Source: Algoriphagus aquimarinus (GTDB lineage: Bacteria; Bacteroidota; Bacteroidia; Cytophagales; Cyclobacteriaceae). Taken from it: DNA of 64,000 bases. A program made the translations under genes and the position numbers. The DNA lies in NCBI RefSeq assembly GCF_007997215.1, contig NZ_VORW01000005.1, positions 124,001 through 188,000 on the forward strand, in the 5' to 3' direction. How positions within the stretch are numbered: position 1 is the stretch's first letter; the number at the start of each line of letters is the position of its first letter. The notes beneath the pieces were generated by a model. The model was not told where the DNA came from. It did not search any database and saw only the letters and a list, made by a program, of their open reading frames with translations. Below are positions 36,591-46,109 of this stretch, piece after piece.

Positions 36591-37947
36591 CTTGAAATGT
36601 TAAAATCCAATGTTTAGGGCGAAATGATTCTTTTTCCTTTGAAAGGTCAACGGTTGGGTCTATCAATGCTTTTCCTATTCTGCCATTCAGCGAGACATAG
36701 GTGTCGGCGTAGATTTGAGGGTTTTCAAACCCCGCTTTTTCATAATGCTCTTTGAGAATATGGGCATACTGCAGAATCATATCCGGCTGCGTAGCCATCA
36801 TTTTCTCCTGCTGTGGAGTCAAGAAATCCTTGTTATCCACCTCAATGATTTTCCCCATCTCATCTTTGATGATAAATGACGCTGCCCCCATTTTCTCCAT
36901 GAGCATAACACGCCAGGAAAATCTATATCCTTCCTCCGTCCAGAATAACTCACCCGGATATAGCAGGTATCTAAAGGGGAAAAGCAGCTGAAATGAGAAG
37001 AAAATAAGCAGTCCAACAGTCACAAGATTTTGCTGAATCTTTGAAAAACTATAGGTTCGAACTGGTGTAAGAAAGGAATGGCTAACGGTAAGAATTGCAC
37101 CGATTTTACGAATAAAGGCTTGATGAAAACCTGTAGAAAAAAAGATCAATGCTGTCCCTATCATAATGTAAGGGAACATCCCAATCGGAAAGAGTAGCGA
37201 GGTAAGCAAGTGGAAAGTAACCACTGAAAGGAAAGCCAGTTTACGTGTAGGCTTATAGAGCAAAAGAAAAGCTATGCTCAAATCATAGAGGCAACCAATC
37301 CAACTGAACAGGTATGCAACCCATAGTTCATTGAATAATCCGCCTATGAACGGAATATCATTTTTTGCCGGAAGCCATATTTTCATAGGTAAGGCATGGA
37401 ATAACCAGTCAGAGTTCAGTTTGGCCAGTCCGGCATAGAAATACAAGATAACCACTAGCAACCTGATGGAATCGGTGCACCAGCTTGGAATTTTGTCTGA
37501 GTTTATCTGGGGTTTTCTCCAGGCATCCACAGAGAAATAGGCATTTGCCGGTAGGAAAATAAGTAGAAAGCTTAGCAGGGAGATGAAATAATAATGGTTT
37601 AAATAGGTGGTTTTATCCATCAGCTCTATGTAGGTGAAGCTCAGGAAAAACAGGATACTCGCTCCCCTATAAAATAGGCCAATGCAGATAAGCAATGCGG
37701 ATAGAATCGCTATGATAAAAAGCAGGTAGGTATAGGGTCCTAATGGCTTTATCCATTCGAAACCGTAAAAAGTAAAATGATGCTTGGGCTCAATGTATAG
37801 CTGAAAAATCCAGCCTTTAAACCAAAAACGCAACATACTGATCATCATCAAAACACCAAACATCATCCTGAAAACAGCCAAGGCTGCAGGGGATGATGTT
37901 TGGTTTAAATAGGAGGAAAATGATGATTTCAGATCAATCACCATCAT
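36571..37947 (-). CDS. HTTM-domain (VKGC-like) membrane protein
   Basis: A 458-aa protein with about eight membrane helices. The motif MDKTTYLNHYYFISLLSFLLIFLP (in part) around residue 115 is characteristic of HTTM proteins, relatives of vitamin-K-dependent gamma-carboxylase. A soluble C-terminal domain (~330-458) follows. Biochemical function in bacteria is unknown. It overlaps the imelysin gene by 14 bases upstream and the receptor gene by 20 bases downstream. This tight packing suggests a role in receptor function or iron handling, such as modification of a partner protein. Confidence 0.87.
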   Translation of the reverse strand: MMVIDLKSSFSSYLNQTSSPAALAVFRMMFGVLMMISMLRFWFKGWIFQLYIEPKHHFTFYGFEWIKPLGPYTYLLFIIAILSALLICIGLFYRGASILFFLSFTYIELMDKTTYLNHYYFISLLSFLLIFLPANAYFSVDAWRKPQINSDKIPSWCTDSIRLLVVILYFYAGLAKLNSDWLFHALPMKIWLPAKNDIPFIGGLFNELWVAYLFSWIGCLYDLSIAFLLLYKPTRKLAFLSVVTFHLLTSLLFPIGMFPYIMIGTALIFFSTGFHQAFIRKIGAILTVSHSFLTPVRTYSFSKIQQNLVTVGLLIFFSFQLLFPFRYLLYPGELFWTEEGYRFSWRVMLMEKMGAASFIIKDEMGKIIEVDNKDFLTPQQEKMMATQPDMILQYAHILKEHYEKAGFENPQIYADTYVSLNGRIGKALIDPTVDLSKEKESFRPKHWILTFQDEIKGL

Positions 37948-39061
37948 TGTCTGTGTAAGTGATGGTGATGCTCATGGCAGAAGTCATATCTACCTTAAGA
38001 ATTCTGACAGCTTTTTGCATCTCCTGATACACCTTTACCATGGCATCATTATCAGTTTCTATTTGATAGTAATAATCATCTGATAAGGCTTCAACAAGAT
38101 TATCTATAAGTGAAAATTGCTCATTGATGTATTCAGATAATAATTTTCCAGTGCTAGGATCTTTTGCGCCAATTGAATTCAAATAGGACTTCAAGGAAGG
38201 GCCTTGTTTCCCATTTGCTTTTCCATTGAAAAAATTGCTAAAAGCTAGCTGAGCGGTTTTGGCTAATTTCCCGGAAATGTCTTTTTTATAATAAGCTTCC
38301 ACTTTATCAGGGTTTGGAGTACCTGCGCTGGCAATCGTTGCGCCTGAAGGAATTCCAAATTTCCCACTCCGCACATGTCTCTCATAATAAAGCACATAGG
38401 CATTCACAAGGGAGGCAGTGGAAGAACCAATATCCAGACCGGTTCGGTTGATAAAATCATCCTTTGCAGTTCCCTTCCACTCAGAGATGACCTGATCTAA
38501 AAGTGTATCCATTCTAGATACAAGCACTTTTATATACGAAAGCCTCTGTGCTCCTTTTTCAGAGTCAAGGTAAAACGCGAGGATATTTTCCTCTTGAGCT
38601 GCCACGCCATTTAGCAGAAAATCCAATGCTGGAAATCCTTGCTGGGCATAGGCTGGCGGTAAGTTTAGATTGGCAGTTCCTGAGGTGATGTTGTTTTGAA
38701 TTCCGGCAACATCGGCAGGATAGATATTGAAGAAACTTCTAAGCGTATATTTCTCAGCAGGTCCTACTTCATACATTTCTACATTTTGCCAAGAAATATA
38801 AGCTTCAGTCCAGGAAGTTCTAAAAGCCGAAAGACTAGCCTCAGTGGGATTGGTGGTGAAATCATCCGCAGTGATCAGCATAGCCTGCAAATCCTTGTCA
38901 AACTCAGCGTAAGAAGGAAGAATCAACTCCTCTACCCAAAAAGTAAGCATTTCTTTTCGGTCAGTGGAAACATCAGGCTGGCTTATATTCTCGGTAGAAT
39001 CTACGCAGCTTACCAAGGTTGCCAAAAGCAGAAATAGGATTTGAGTCTTTATATTTTTCAT
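37934..39061 (-). CDS. Imelysin-family lipoprotein (M75-like)
   Basis: A 375-aa lipoprotein with signal ending ATLVSC. The helical body matches imelysin/insulin-cleaving-peptidase-like iron-associated proteins (FRTSWTEAYISWQNVEMYEVGPAE, NAYVLYYERHVRSGKFGIPSG). The motif usually written GxHxxE reads GFPALDF here, so the classical metal-binding His/Glu pair is missing; many bacterial imelysins share this loss and act as binding proteins rather than peptidases. It is the second gene of the operon, 77 bp after DUF4856. A role in periplasmic or surface iron capture is inferred from family and neighbours. Confidence 0.88.
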   Translation of the reverse strand: MKNIKTQILFLLLATLVSCVDSTENISQPDVSTDRKEMLTFWVEELILPSYAEFDKDLQAMLITADDFTTNPTEASLSAFRTSWTEAYISWQNVEMYEVGPAEKYTLRSFFNIYPADVAGIQNNITSGTANLNLPPAYAQQGFPALDFLLNGVAAQEENILAFYLDSEKGAQRLSYIKVLVSRMDTLLDQVISEWKGTAKDDFINRTGLDIGSSTASLVNAYVLYYERHVRSGKFGIPSGATIASAGTPNPDKVEAYYKKDISGKLAKTAQLAFSNFFNGKANGKQGPSLKSYLNSIGAKDPSTGKLLSEYINEQFSLIDNLVEALSDDYYYQIETDNDAMVKVYQEMQKAVRILKVDMTSAMSITITYTDNDGD

Positions 39062-39138
39062 CGTAGGGCTTTTTCAGAAATGAAAAAAGTATCAACCTAC
39101 TCTTAATAGGCCGATACATTTTTGGAAATCTTTATTTA

Positions 39139-40314
39139 TCAGAGGTTAAACTTCGCCTTAATGGCAGCTTCAGCATTGCTGATTTTAGTGGCATCTAAGT
39201 CCCAAAATCCATTGTCACTTCCAATAAGTGCGAGCAAGATCGAGTCTGAGAAGTTCGCATCAGCCTGATAAGTAGTTGCAAATCGTAAGGAGTAAATGAA
39301 TCCAATTGCTTCGCCTATTGCATGCGCTCTCTTATCTGCAGTTGCGCTGGTTCTCCATTTTCCTAAATACCCTAGGGCTGCATTTGCCAAAGATTTTTCA
39401 AACTCCTGTCGGATAAATAAAGCTTGATTTTCCAACTCAACCCTATCATTGTTAGCGATCGCAGCTCTTCCTTTCAGAAATGCTGGATAAATTTTAGCAT
39501 AGCTAGCTTTATTGTATTCCCAGATATAGGATCCTGCACCAAACTCTGACACAGTACCCCTTTCACTGTCTGTGAATCCTTCCAGGTAAATAGGATTAGT
39601 AGTAAGCGTACCGTAGGCTATATCCCAGTTATGCTCAAGTTCCGTGTAGTTTTCTCCAGCTACCAGCGTAGAATTATCAGCATTTAATCTAGCTGTTAAA
39701 AGCACGTTGCCAATATAATCAAGCTGAAATGCGCCAATTAAAGATTTTTGAATGACCTGCGCGACTTCAATTCCGTCTTCATTTAACAGGTAGCTCCCCA
39801 GTTTCCCGGCCTTGTTAACTCCCGCTTCCTCATTGAGAGATGAGCTTATGCCTTCAATTTCTGCAAAAAGTAATTCAAAGTTTGCTCTGGTACTTTCAAT
39901 TTCCTGTGCGGATTTGGAAGCTGCAACTCTCTCACTTAGGCTGATAGAAGAGTTGTTCAAATCAGCCGCAGTGAATAAATCTCCTGTTATTTCCAGAGTT
40001 GAAAAAGGAGACTGAGTATTAGTAAATAGATTAGAAAGTATGGTCTTATCTAGTTGGGTGTTTGCACTGACGTTGGACGTCAGGTACTTGTTCAAAGACT
40101 GAAACATAGTCAAGGAGATATTTCCTTCCTCAAGAGATACTGTGGAAGTTCCATTCGCATCAAGGAATTGTGAAGCGTAAGAACTATCGAAGTCTAAGCT
40201 GCTGTATTCTACTTCAGCTCTGAGTCTTGGGTTTTCCGAATCGTTCTCACAAGCGGTGCTTGCTAAAAGGACAAGTCCTAGCAAGACCTGAGGTTTTTTG
40301 AAATACTGAAACAT
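39139..40314 (-). CDS. DUF4856-family lipoprotein
   Basis: A 391-aa lipoprotein, signal ending LLASTAC, with the DUF4856 pattern: VEYSSLDFDSSYAS near the start, then LEHNWDIAYGTLTTNPIYLEG and IYPAFLKGRAAIANND. The family is helical and structurally related to imelysin, and is typically encoded beside imelysin and a TonB receptor, as here. It is the first gene of the operon. Two palindromic operator-like sites lie 44-85 bp upstream of its start, suggesting repression by an iron regulator. Function is probably metal or haem-related ligand binding at the outer membrane. Confidence 0.87.
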   Translation of the reverse strand: MFQYFKKPQVLLGLVLLASTACENDSENPRLRAEVEYSSLDFDSSYASQFLDANGTSTVSLEEGNISLTMFQSLNKYLTSNVSANTQLDKTILSNLFTNTQSPFSTLEITGDLFTAADLNNSSISLSERVAASKSAQEIESTRANFELLFAEIEGISSSLNEEAGVNKAGKLGSYLLNEDGIEVAQVIQKSLIGAFQLDYIGNVLLTARLNADNSTLVAGENYTELEHNWDIAYGTLTTNPIYLEGFTDSERGTVSEFGAGSYIWEYNKASYAKIYPAFLKGRAAIANNDRVELENQALFIRQEFEKSLANAALGYLGKWRTSATADKRAHAIGEAIGFIYSLRFATTYQADANFSDSILLALIGSDNGFWDLDATKISNAEAAIKAKFNL

Positions 40315-40848
40315 AGTATAATGATGGTTTAATTGAGATCTGAGGCAAAGATATTTATTTAGACTAATTCTAAAAAGCTTATTTGGATAAATTCTAAATA
40401 AAAATTATTTAGTCAAATGTAACCCCCTGATAATGGGTGAAAAACATCTGGCTGATTTCTAAAAATTAATTGAGAAACAATCTGCGGGAATGAGCCGAAA
40501 CAAAGAATGCTTATACTTTTTGAAAGTAGCTGTGATAATAAGCTTATAAAGAATTGGTACTTCAATAGAGAGAGCTAGACGATTGTACAATATTAAAAAG
40601 TGACTTTACTTAAGTAAAACTATCTGATGCTCAATTGAATATAATGATGCTAATCGCTTTAATATTCGCTTAAAAATTGTAATTTATCAAGAAGTTTTTT
40701 GGAACTCAGTTATTAATCTTTTTAGAATAGCTTTTCTCAGATGTTCCAAAGGCTGTGAGATTTTTAACGTGGATTCAATTTTTAATAATCATATCTACAG
40801 GGAAGCCGAAAACTGATAAGAGTAGGCATAAGACTTAACAATACTTTT
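40315..40848. other. Divergent intergenic region
   Basis: 534 bp between the divergent DUF4856 operon and the NTF2-like gene. Apart from the operator-like sites near 40358-40412 I see no RNA, repeat or small gene. Confidence 0.5.
40358..40398. promoter_or_regulatory. Two operator-like dyads upstream of the iron-type operon
   Basis: Site 1 (40358-40374) is TTTAGACTAATTCTAAA, with arms TTTAGA and TCTAAA around a 5-base spacer. Site 2 (40382-40398), TTTGGATAAATTCTAAA, matches it at most positions. A further CTAAATAA/TTATTTAG inverted repeat overlaps to about 40412. Spacing of 24 bp between sites and their position just upstream of the first gene fit a dimeric repressor such as a Fur-family protein. 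The regulator identity is inference. Confidence 0.5.
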
Positions 40849-41298
40849 ATGAAAAAAACAATCCAAATCGGTTTGTACATGATGATTGCATCATTGATAC
40901 TTACCATTCCGTCAATGGCGCAAGACTTAGAAAAGGAACTGGCAGCTATTACAGCAAAATATGAAAAAGCATATAATGCAAAAGATGTGAAGACGCTCGT
41001 TAGCATGTACACTGCAGATGCTGTCAGGACATTTAGTGATGGAAGACACTTCAGTGGAACAGGCGAAATCGGAGCAGCAATGACAGAAGAGTTTGCTGGA
41101 ACCTCATTGAAAGTTTCAATTCATCCTGGGGGATACGATGTAAACCCTGATGGAACGCTTGTTTCGAAGGGAACCTATCACCTGGAGGGCACAGCAGGTA
41201 CCGAGGCTGTAAATACGAATGGCAGTTATACCAATACCCTGGCAAAGGTTAATGGAGAGTGGAAAATCACAAAATCTTCCTTGGTTTTAGAACAATAG
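40849..41298 (+). CDS. Exported NTF2-like (DUF4440/SnoaL-type) protein
   Basis: A 149-aa protein with a signal peptide ending PSMAQD. The mature part is a single cone-shaped NTF2-like domain (ITAKYEKAYNAKDVKTLVSMYTADAVRTFSDGRHFSG then YTNTLAKVNGEWKITKSS, in part). Members bind small ligands or act as isomerases, but no catalytic residue can be assigned. It is monocistronic, with a good terminator 28 bp after the stop. It may bind a small molecule in the periplasm. Confidence 0.85.
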   Translation: MKKTIQIGLYMMIASLILTIPSMAQDLEKELAAITAKYEKAYNAKDVKTLVSMYTADAVRTFSDGRHFSGTGEIGAAMTEEFAGTSLKVSIHPGGYDVNPDGTLVSKGTYHLEGTAGTEAVNTNGSYTNTLAKVNGEWKITKSSLVLEQ

Positions 41299-41325
41299 CA
41301 TTTTATGTTCTCTTACTTTCTTAAG

Positions 41326-41359
41326 TAGCCCAAGTGTAAAAGCTTGGGCTATTTTTTTT
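41326..41359 (+). terminator. Terminator of the NTF2-like gene
   Basis: Stem TAGCCCAAG/CTTGGGCTA with an 8-base loop, followed by eight T. Confidence 0.9.
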
Positions 41360-41735
41360 GTTTCGATGCTCTAGTATCCTGGAAATGTCCCGTCCTGAAA
41401 TAGCGTTACAGAAAATGTAATGTTATGAAAGAAGCGCAAGAGCATAAGTGTGTTAAGTGGACCCAACGTGATTTCAGAAAGTACAACTTTTAGATTTCTA
41501 ACTTTAGTTTTCTATTTTTAAAAAAGCTCTGCCTAGATTTGCATCTTCACAAACCGAAAACCAATCCACTCTGTTCTAAAAATAGATCCGATTCCTCACT
41601 ACCACACTTCCTTCCTATGCCTATCAATGATCCGCTGCGGAAAGGAAAAGATTTGAGGTTCGTTTTTCTCCTAAATTGAAACTCTAGAAAAAAAATAGAA
41701 ACTTGTTTGTCATTTCCTTTGTGACCGTTGTTTTT

Positions 41736-41888
41736 TATGTGTATTCGCTTAACTGCACGTATGTACTTTATATTAATGCTAGAAGTTCAAATTTGGCAAT
41801 TCCCTCCGCCGCGGCGGAGGGCAAGGGGGATTTTTCACTACTAAAACCATGTATAATTCTAGAACGTGCATTCATGCGGATACACATA
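41736..41888. mobile_element. 153-bp MITE, copy 2
   Basis: It is the same element as at 33993, with ends TATGTGTATTCGC and GCGGATACACATA, the same central palindrome and the same length. It is flanked by the 8-bp direct repeat TTGTTTTT, different from the duplication at copy 1, which proves independent insertion. Confidence 0.88.
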
Positions 41889-42009
41889 TTGTTTTTTATT
41901 GGTGGAAAAACTTGGAGCCTCTGTGGTGAAAAATACTAATCAAAATATCGTACGTGCTTTCTACTTAGTTACATTGGAGAACATCTATTATTTCATCCTT
42001 TCTTCTTAA

Positions 42010-42771
42010 ATGATTCAACAACGAAAAATCTGTATCGTATCTGGGCATTATCCAAAAGTTGTTTTGTTTGCAGAGCTTACCAGAAACATCTTAAGAGAAT
42101 ATGCTAAAACGCATCAATACAGCTTGTACTATGATTCGGAAACCCCAGTCCCAAAAGGTATTCCCGAATTACATTTCAGAAGGTGCTTGCTTTTAAAAAA
42201 AGCGAGCGAGGCTTTCCCATATGCGGAATGGTATATATGGCTCGACACGGATATATACATTCAAGCAATGGAAAGAAGGATTGAGGAGTTTATTGATTTG
42301 AGTGACCCGACGATTCTTTACCATGTGTTTAATGAAAAGCCGTGGGGATTTCCAGTAAATACAGGAGTAAAACTTGTAAATAGGAAAGCAATACACTGGG
42401 AAGATGAAATCTATGCTTTACGGGAGAATTGTGCTTTTCCCTATGAGCAGAAGTTGGTTATCGATTATATTGTGCCCAAGTATGGGTCACAGGTTCTTAT
42501 CCATGACCCCTATACAATGAATTGCCTATATGGAGAACATGATCATAAGGCTGCATTATTTGTCCACGTATGTAGCCGAAGTAGCGTAAACAGAAACTTG
42601 ATTATTCTCAGCAACACAAGAAAGCTGCTTAAAAACAATCAAAAAATTATTCTGAATAGATACTATCAAAATTTTCACTATTTCTATTTCAAGAATTATA
42701 TTCTGAAAGTAATACAAGCTGCCAATAGCTTATTTAAAAAGTTGATTTCAGAATCTCTACCAAGAAATTAA
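42010..42771 (+). CDS. GT34-like glycosyltransferase
   Basis: A 253-aa cytosolic protein with a GT-A type layout: a beta-strand start KICIVSGHYPKVV, the metal-binding DxD in WYIWLDTDIYI (~75-85), VNTGVKLVNRKA (~118) and a late His in LFVHVCSRSS. This pattern fits galactosyl/mannosyltransferases of the GMA12/MNN10 (GT34) group. The last 60 residues are basic and aromatic and may associate with the membrane. It stands alone, AT-rich, just after the MITE. Sugar donor and acceptor cannot be predicted. Confidence 0.72.
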   Translation: MIQQRKICIVSGHYPKVVLFAELTRNILREYAKTHQYSLYYDSETPVPKGIPELHFRRCLLLKKASEAFPYAEWYIWLDTDIYIQAMERRIEEFIDLSDPTILYHVFNEKPWGFPVNTGVKLVNRKAIHWEDEIYALRENCAFPYEQKLVIDYIVPKYGSQVLIHDPYTMNCLYGEHDHKAALFVHVCSRSSVNRNLIILSNTRKLLKNNQKIILNRYYQNFHYFYFKNYILKVIQAANSLFKKLISESLPRN

Positions 42772-42881
42772 TTCATAACTAATCACTTATCTACTTTTTG
42801 AAATAAAACACTATCTTTCACCATCGATTTTTAAAAATCTTACCACAAATACACCCTCATAATCGGTTTTTTGATATCCCA

Positions 42882-43427
42882 ATGAAAACTATCTTGAAAT
42901 GCCTAGTCACTTTATTAGGCATGATTCTTTTTGTACTTACAACTGAATCCTTTGCCCAGCAAACCCATATTGATTTAGGACTTCGCGTCCAAAAGTCTTT
43001 TGGCCTCTACTACGAAAATGGATTTGTCGCACAGTTTTCGGCTGATAGCATTGCCCAGCAGCGCCTCTACTTGGGGATAGGCTATGTCAGCAGCCGACTA
43101 GGTTCGGCGATCGGCTCCAACGCCATCAAGCAAGACAACTATCAAGTTTGGCTCTCCTATTATTTTAAAAAAGATCATAAACTTCAGCCTTTTGTCAGCA
43201 TGGGCAGCGGCTTCTTTCATGCAGATTATGAATCAGATGATTTTGAGGAATTGGACCAAAGCTCGCTTTTGCTTTCGACAAGTGCCGGCTTAGAGTATAC
43301 AACTCCCATCCGACTGAAAGTAAACCTTGCCATAGGATACAATTTGATCTCCGGTAATGGTCAAGAAGGTCCGGGAACACTTTACCCAGTATTTGGACAA
43401 CTCAATTTTTACTATCCACTGAAATGA
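42882..43427 (+). CDS. Outer-membrane beta-barrel protein
   Basis: A 181-aa exported protein with a signal ending SFAQQ. It is built of alternating strands (LDLGLRVQKSFGLYYENGFVAQFS-type, QVWLSYYFKKDHKLQPFVSMGSGF, LGQLNFYYPLK-like end), as in small eight-stranded OmpA/OmpX-type barrels. The ATG of the downstream lipoprotein hydrolase overlaps its stop (ATGA), so they form an operon. A transport, adhesion or cargo-presentation role for the hydrolase is possible. Confidence 0.8.
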   Translation: MKTILKCLVTLLGMILFVLTTESFAQQTHIDLGLRVQKSFGLYYENGFVAQFSADSIAQQRLYLGIGYVSSRLGSAIGSNAIKQDNYQVWLSYYFKKDHKLQPFVSMGSGFFHADYESDDFEELDQSSLLLSTSAGLEYTTPIRLKVNLAIGYNLISGNGQEGPGTLYPVFGQLNFYYPLK

Positions 43428-44425
43428 AAAATTACGAACCTTTTTATTCGTTGAGGTTGAAAGTGAATTTACCTACTCTCCTATTTCGCAACCGACTTGG
43501 TTTGTACTTAGTCCTTTGCTTGGGAATCAGTTTAGCTTCCTGTGGTGATCCATCTGATATTTCGGACGAACTCCTAGATGGAAAAGTCATTTTTGACCCA
43601 TCGATCATGGCTCCAGAAAACTATTTGACTTCCTTGAGTAATCCGAATCCCACGCCAGAAGAAGCTTCCCGACCCGTTTTTATTCTTTGTCATGGCTATA
43701 GTGCTTCGACATTTGAGTGGTCAGAGTTTATCGCATGGTCAGGCAATACCGAAGCCTATTATACTTCCAGTGTATTATTAGGAGGTCATGGCCGTACCTA
43801 TGAGGAATTTAAATCTAACAGCTGGCAAGATTGGCAATGGGCGATTTTTGACGAATATGAAGCGCTCTTGGATGCAGGCTATACCAATATCAACTTGGTG
43901 GGTTCATCGACTGGTGGAGCACTTATTTTAGAGGCTATTTCATCAGGTTATTTCAAGGGTAAAACCGCACCAAAACATATTTTCATGGTAGATCCCATTG
44001 TCCTACCATCCGATAAAATACTTCCTTTGATCGGTGTACTGGGTCCTTTGATAGGCTATACTGAAGCAGAAAATACGAATGGGGAAAAAAGCTACTGGTA
44101 TACCTATATACCTCAAAAAACACTCCAAGAACTCCAAAAAGTCATCAAAAAAGTTCGTCTAGATCTACAGAAGGGCATTAATCTTCCTTCCCAAACTTCC
44201 CTAAATGTCTATAAATCAACTCATGATTCCAGTGCTGATCCAGCGAGTGCTGTTTTGATTTATAAGGGAGTCAGTCCGTCGAATCAAGTAAGTATCAAGA
44301 TGATTGATTCTGAACTGCATGTATTCACCAGACTCAACTATCGAATAGAATCTGTGAGTGCTCAGGATAGGACAAACCAAGAGCAAACTTTTCAGGATAT
44401 CGTGGAGATTGCTTTACATCATTGA
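43424..44425 (+). CDS. Alpha/beta-hydrolase lipoprotein
   Basis: A 333-aa hydrolase anchored by a lipobox LASC near residue 40. The long N-terminus before the signal suggests the true start could be internal, but the ATG overlapping the barrel gene is favoured by coupling. The oxyanion strand VFILCHGYSASTFEW and the nucleophile elbow LVGSSTGGALIL (GxSxG) are clear. The late acid and His are expected near VDPIVL and ELHVFTR. It is probably a surface or periplasmic esterase or lipase. Confidence 0.85.
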   Translation: MKNYEPFYSLRLKVNLPTLLFRNRLGLYLVLCLGISLASCGDPSDISDELLDGKVIFDPSIMAPENYLTSLSNPNPTPEEASRPVFILCHGYSASTFEWSEFIAWSGNTEAYYTSSVLLGGHGRTYEEFKSNSWQDWQWAIFDEYEALLDAGYTNINLVGSSTGGALILEAISSGYFKGKTAPKHIFMVDPIVLPSDKILPLIGVLGPLIGYTEAENTNGEKSYWYTYIPQKTLQELQKVIKKVRLDLQKGINLPSQTSLNVYKSTHDSSADPASAVLIYKGVSPSNQVSIKMIDSELHVFTRLNYRIESVSAQDRTNQEQTFQDIVEIALHH

Positions 44426-44823
44426 GATAAGTCACCAAAGAACAAAAAGCCTCGAGACTCTTGTTCAATGTAGGATTATTATCACTGGAAATCCAAATCT
44501 AAAGATTAGTAATATAGTTAACACCCCATATCCAGGCAGCCTACAAGGAATACTTACGTAAGCTGGCTCCACAGACATTTCACAGTTTTACTCATTTTAA
44601 AAGTTCTGAGAGGATAATTCTGACATTTTTTACCTGAATAAGAGCCCTGACTCTGACAATTTTTCAGAAAAAAGTGACATAATTCACTCATTAATCTATT
44701 GGCATTTGACTTGTTTTTTTTTCTCTCAGAATCGCGATTCTTTTATTGGTTTCTTGATTTGATAGTCCTGATGACTCATCCTTTCGAGAACGTTTATTTG
44801 TTTAACTCTAAAACGTAAAAGCA
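44426..44823. other. Region upstream of hsp20 with a short palindrome
   Basis: No gene is seen. AGAATCGCGATTCT at 44728-44741 is a perfect 14-bp palindrome, 82 bp before the hsp20 start, and could be a heat-shock operator. A T-rich tract precedes it. Confidence 0.45.
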
Positions 44824-45285
44824 ATGAACACATTAATGAAAAGAAACGGATACAGTCCATCTACAAACTTATTCGAGGACTTTCCTAGCAGAGGATTAGT
44901 TGACTGGCTGGATGCTGCAGGCTTTGGCCGAACCACTGAAAGCAGCACACGGCCTAGTGTCAACATAGCAGAAACCGGGAATGATTTCAGAGTCGAGATG
45001 GCAGTGCCAGGCATGCAAAAAGAGAATTTCAAGGTGGAGCTGGACAATAATACCTTGACAATACAGGCAGAAGCTTCCGGGAACTCAGAGGAGGCTGCAA
45101 GGGAATATGTTTACTACGCCCGAAGGGAATTCAGCTATCGTGACTTTAAACGCTCCTTTTACTTACCAAATACGGTAGAAAATGACAAAATAGAGGCTAA
45201 GTATCAAGACGGTATTTTGAGGCTAATTATCCCAAAACGGGAGGAAGCCAAGCAAAAACCAGTAAAAACAATCCAAATTTCTTAA
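44824..45285 (+). CDS. Hsp20/alpha-crystallin small heat-shock protein
   Basis: A 153-aa ATP-independent holdase. The alpha-crystallin domain spans ~45-140, with SVNIAETGNDFRVEMAVPGM, FKVELDNNTLTIQAE and the conserved A-x-x-x-D-G-x-L motif AKYQDGILRLIIPK. The C-terminal IQI motif (KTIQIS) needed for oligomer assembly is present. It binds unfolded proteins in the cytosol under stress. A palindrome at 44728 may regulate it. The next gene, a 69-aa protein, lies 130 bp downstream and may be stress-linked. Confidence 0.95.
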   Translation: MNTLMKRNGYSPSTNLFEDFPSRGLVDWLDAAGFGRTTESSTRPSVNIAETGNDFRVEMAVPGMQKENFKVELDNNTLTIQAEASGNSEEAAREYVYYARREFSYRDFKRSFYLPNTVENDKIEAKYQDGILRLIIPKREEAKQKPVKTIQIS

Positions 45286-45415
45286 GGGGTGAAAGGCAAT
45301 CTATCTAGGTTGCCTTTACCTACTTTTATTTTGCCTATTGCTATACAAATCGTTATAGGCGATTTACAGATCTAAGCAATTCTGTGTTTTATGTTGAACA
45401 AAAAGTATTGAAACC

Positions 45416-45625
45416 ATGGATAAAAGCTCTTTTCTGAATTACTACAAAACCATCCTTGAAAAAGTAAGCTTTGACAAAAGGCTGCTTGAAAAAGAATATA
45501 AAAAAGCAAAAGAACTATTGGAAGGTCCGGAAGCTAGGGATCTAGATTATTGGGTGAAGAGCCAAGGTCTTTTGAGAAGGACGGACCCTGTGCCAATTGA
45601 TAAAAATAATAGTCGGGTCACTTAA
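45416..45625 (+). CDS. Small hypothetical protein, 69 aa
   Basis: Not a named family. It is a charged, helical 69-aa protein (FLNYYKTILEKVSFDKRLLEKEYKKAKELL) with a C-terminal turn region. It has no signal or membrane helix. It follows hsp20 on the same strand. The composition and start ATGGATAAAAGC look like a genuine small gene, with a conserved-type N-terminal helix, but nothing fixes its function. Confidence 0.6.
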   Translation: MDKSSFLNYYKTILEKVSFDKRLLEKEYKKAKELLEGPEARDLDYWVKSQGLLRRTDPVPIDKNNSRVT

Positions 45626-45683
45626 CTGAGTAAATCAGGCATCCGCAGTCTGACATACAGGTCAAACTGCGGAAAATTACTTA

Positions 45684-45971
45684 CTAAACTTTTACCATTT
45701 TAATGATGATCGGTGGCTCCTGAAGTTTTTCTGCGGCCATAGCAACGAATTCTTGTATGTGGGGCTGCTTGTTGTGTAAGTCTAAGCCAGCTTGATCTTC
45801 CCAAATCTCATAGAAAACAAAGGTATTAGCATCATCAATCCCCTGATGCAAATCATAGTGTATACAGGCTTGCTCTTTTTTAGTTTCAATCACCAAATTC
45901 TCTAAAGCAGTTTTTATTTCGGAAGTAAATTCTGGTTTGGCTTTGGCAATTGCGGTCAAATAAATCTTCAT
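45684..45971 (-). CDS. Antibiotic-biosynthesis-monooxygenase (ABM) domain protein
   Basis: A 95-aa dimeric ferredoxin-like fold protein (IYLTAIAKAKPEFTSEIKTALENLV, CIHYDLHQGIDDANTFVFYEIWED, LDLHNKQPHIQEFV). The H-Y-x-L and W-x-D positions match YgiN-type ABM proteins, which act on quinols or polyketide-type compounds. Many are of unknown substrate. It is monocistronic, on the opposite strand to its neighbours on the left. Confidence 0.87.
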   Translation of the reverse strand: MKIYLTAIAKAKPEFTSEIKTALENLVIETKKEQACIHYDLHQGIDDANTFVFYEIWEDQAGLDLHNKQPHIQEFVAMAAEKLQEPPIIIKMVKV

Positions 45972-46109
45972 CGTGTTGTTGTTAAAATGTTACTAGGTAG
46001 TACCTGATTTTCAAATGCTAGGTTATTGCTTTTGCATTATGAGACTAATTGATCACATCAGCAAATAAGGCAATTCACTAGCGATGAACTTTGATCTTTA
46101 CCTAACTCA

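Larger units (their letters stand above)
41299..42009. other. Intergenic region with terminator and MITE copy 2
   Basis: 711 bp without a gene. A 78-codon frame at 41703 lies mostly inside the MITE and is not a gene. The part from 41360 to 41735 shows nothing identifiable. Confidence 0.6.

Noticed and set aside
41703..41939. 78-codon ORF
   Set aside because: It lies mainly inside the MITE copy and has no features.
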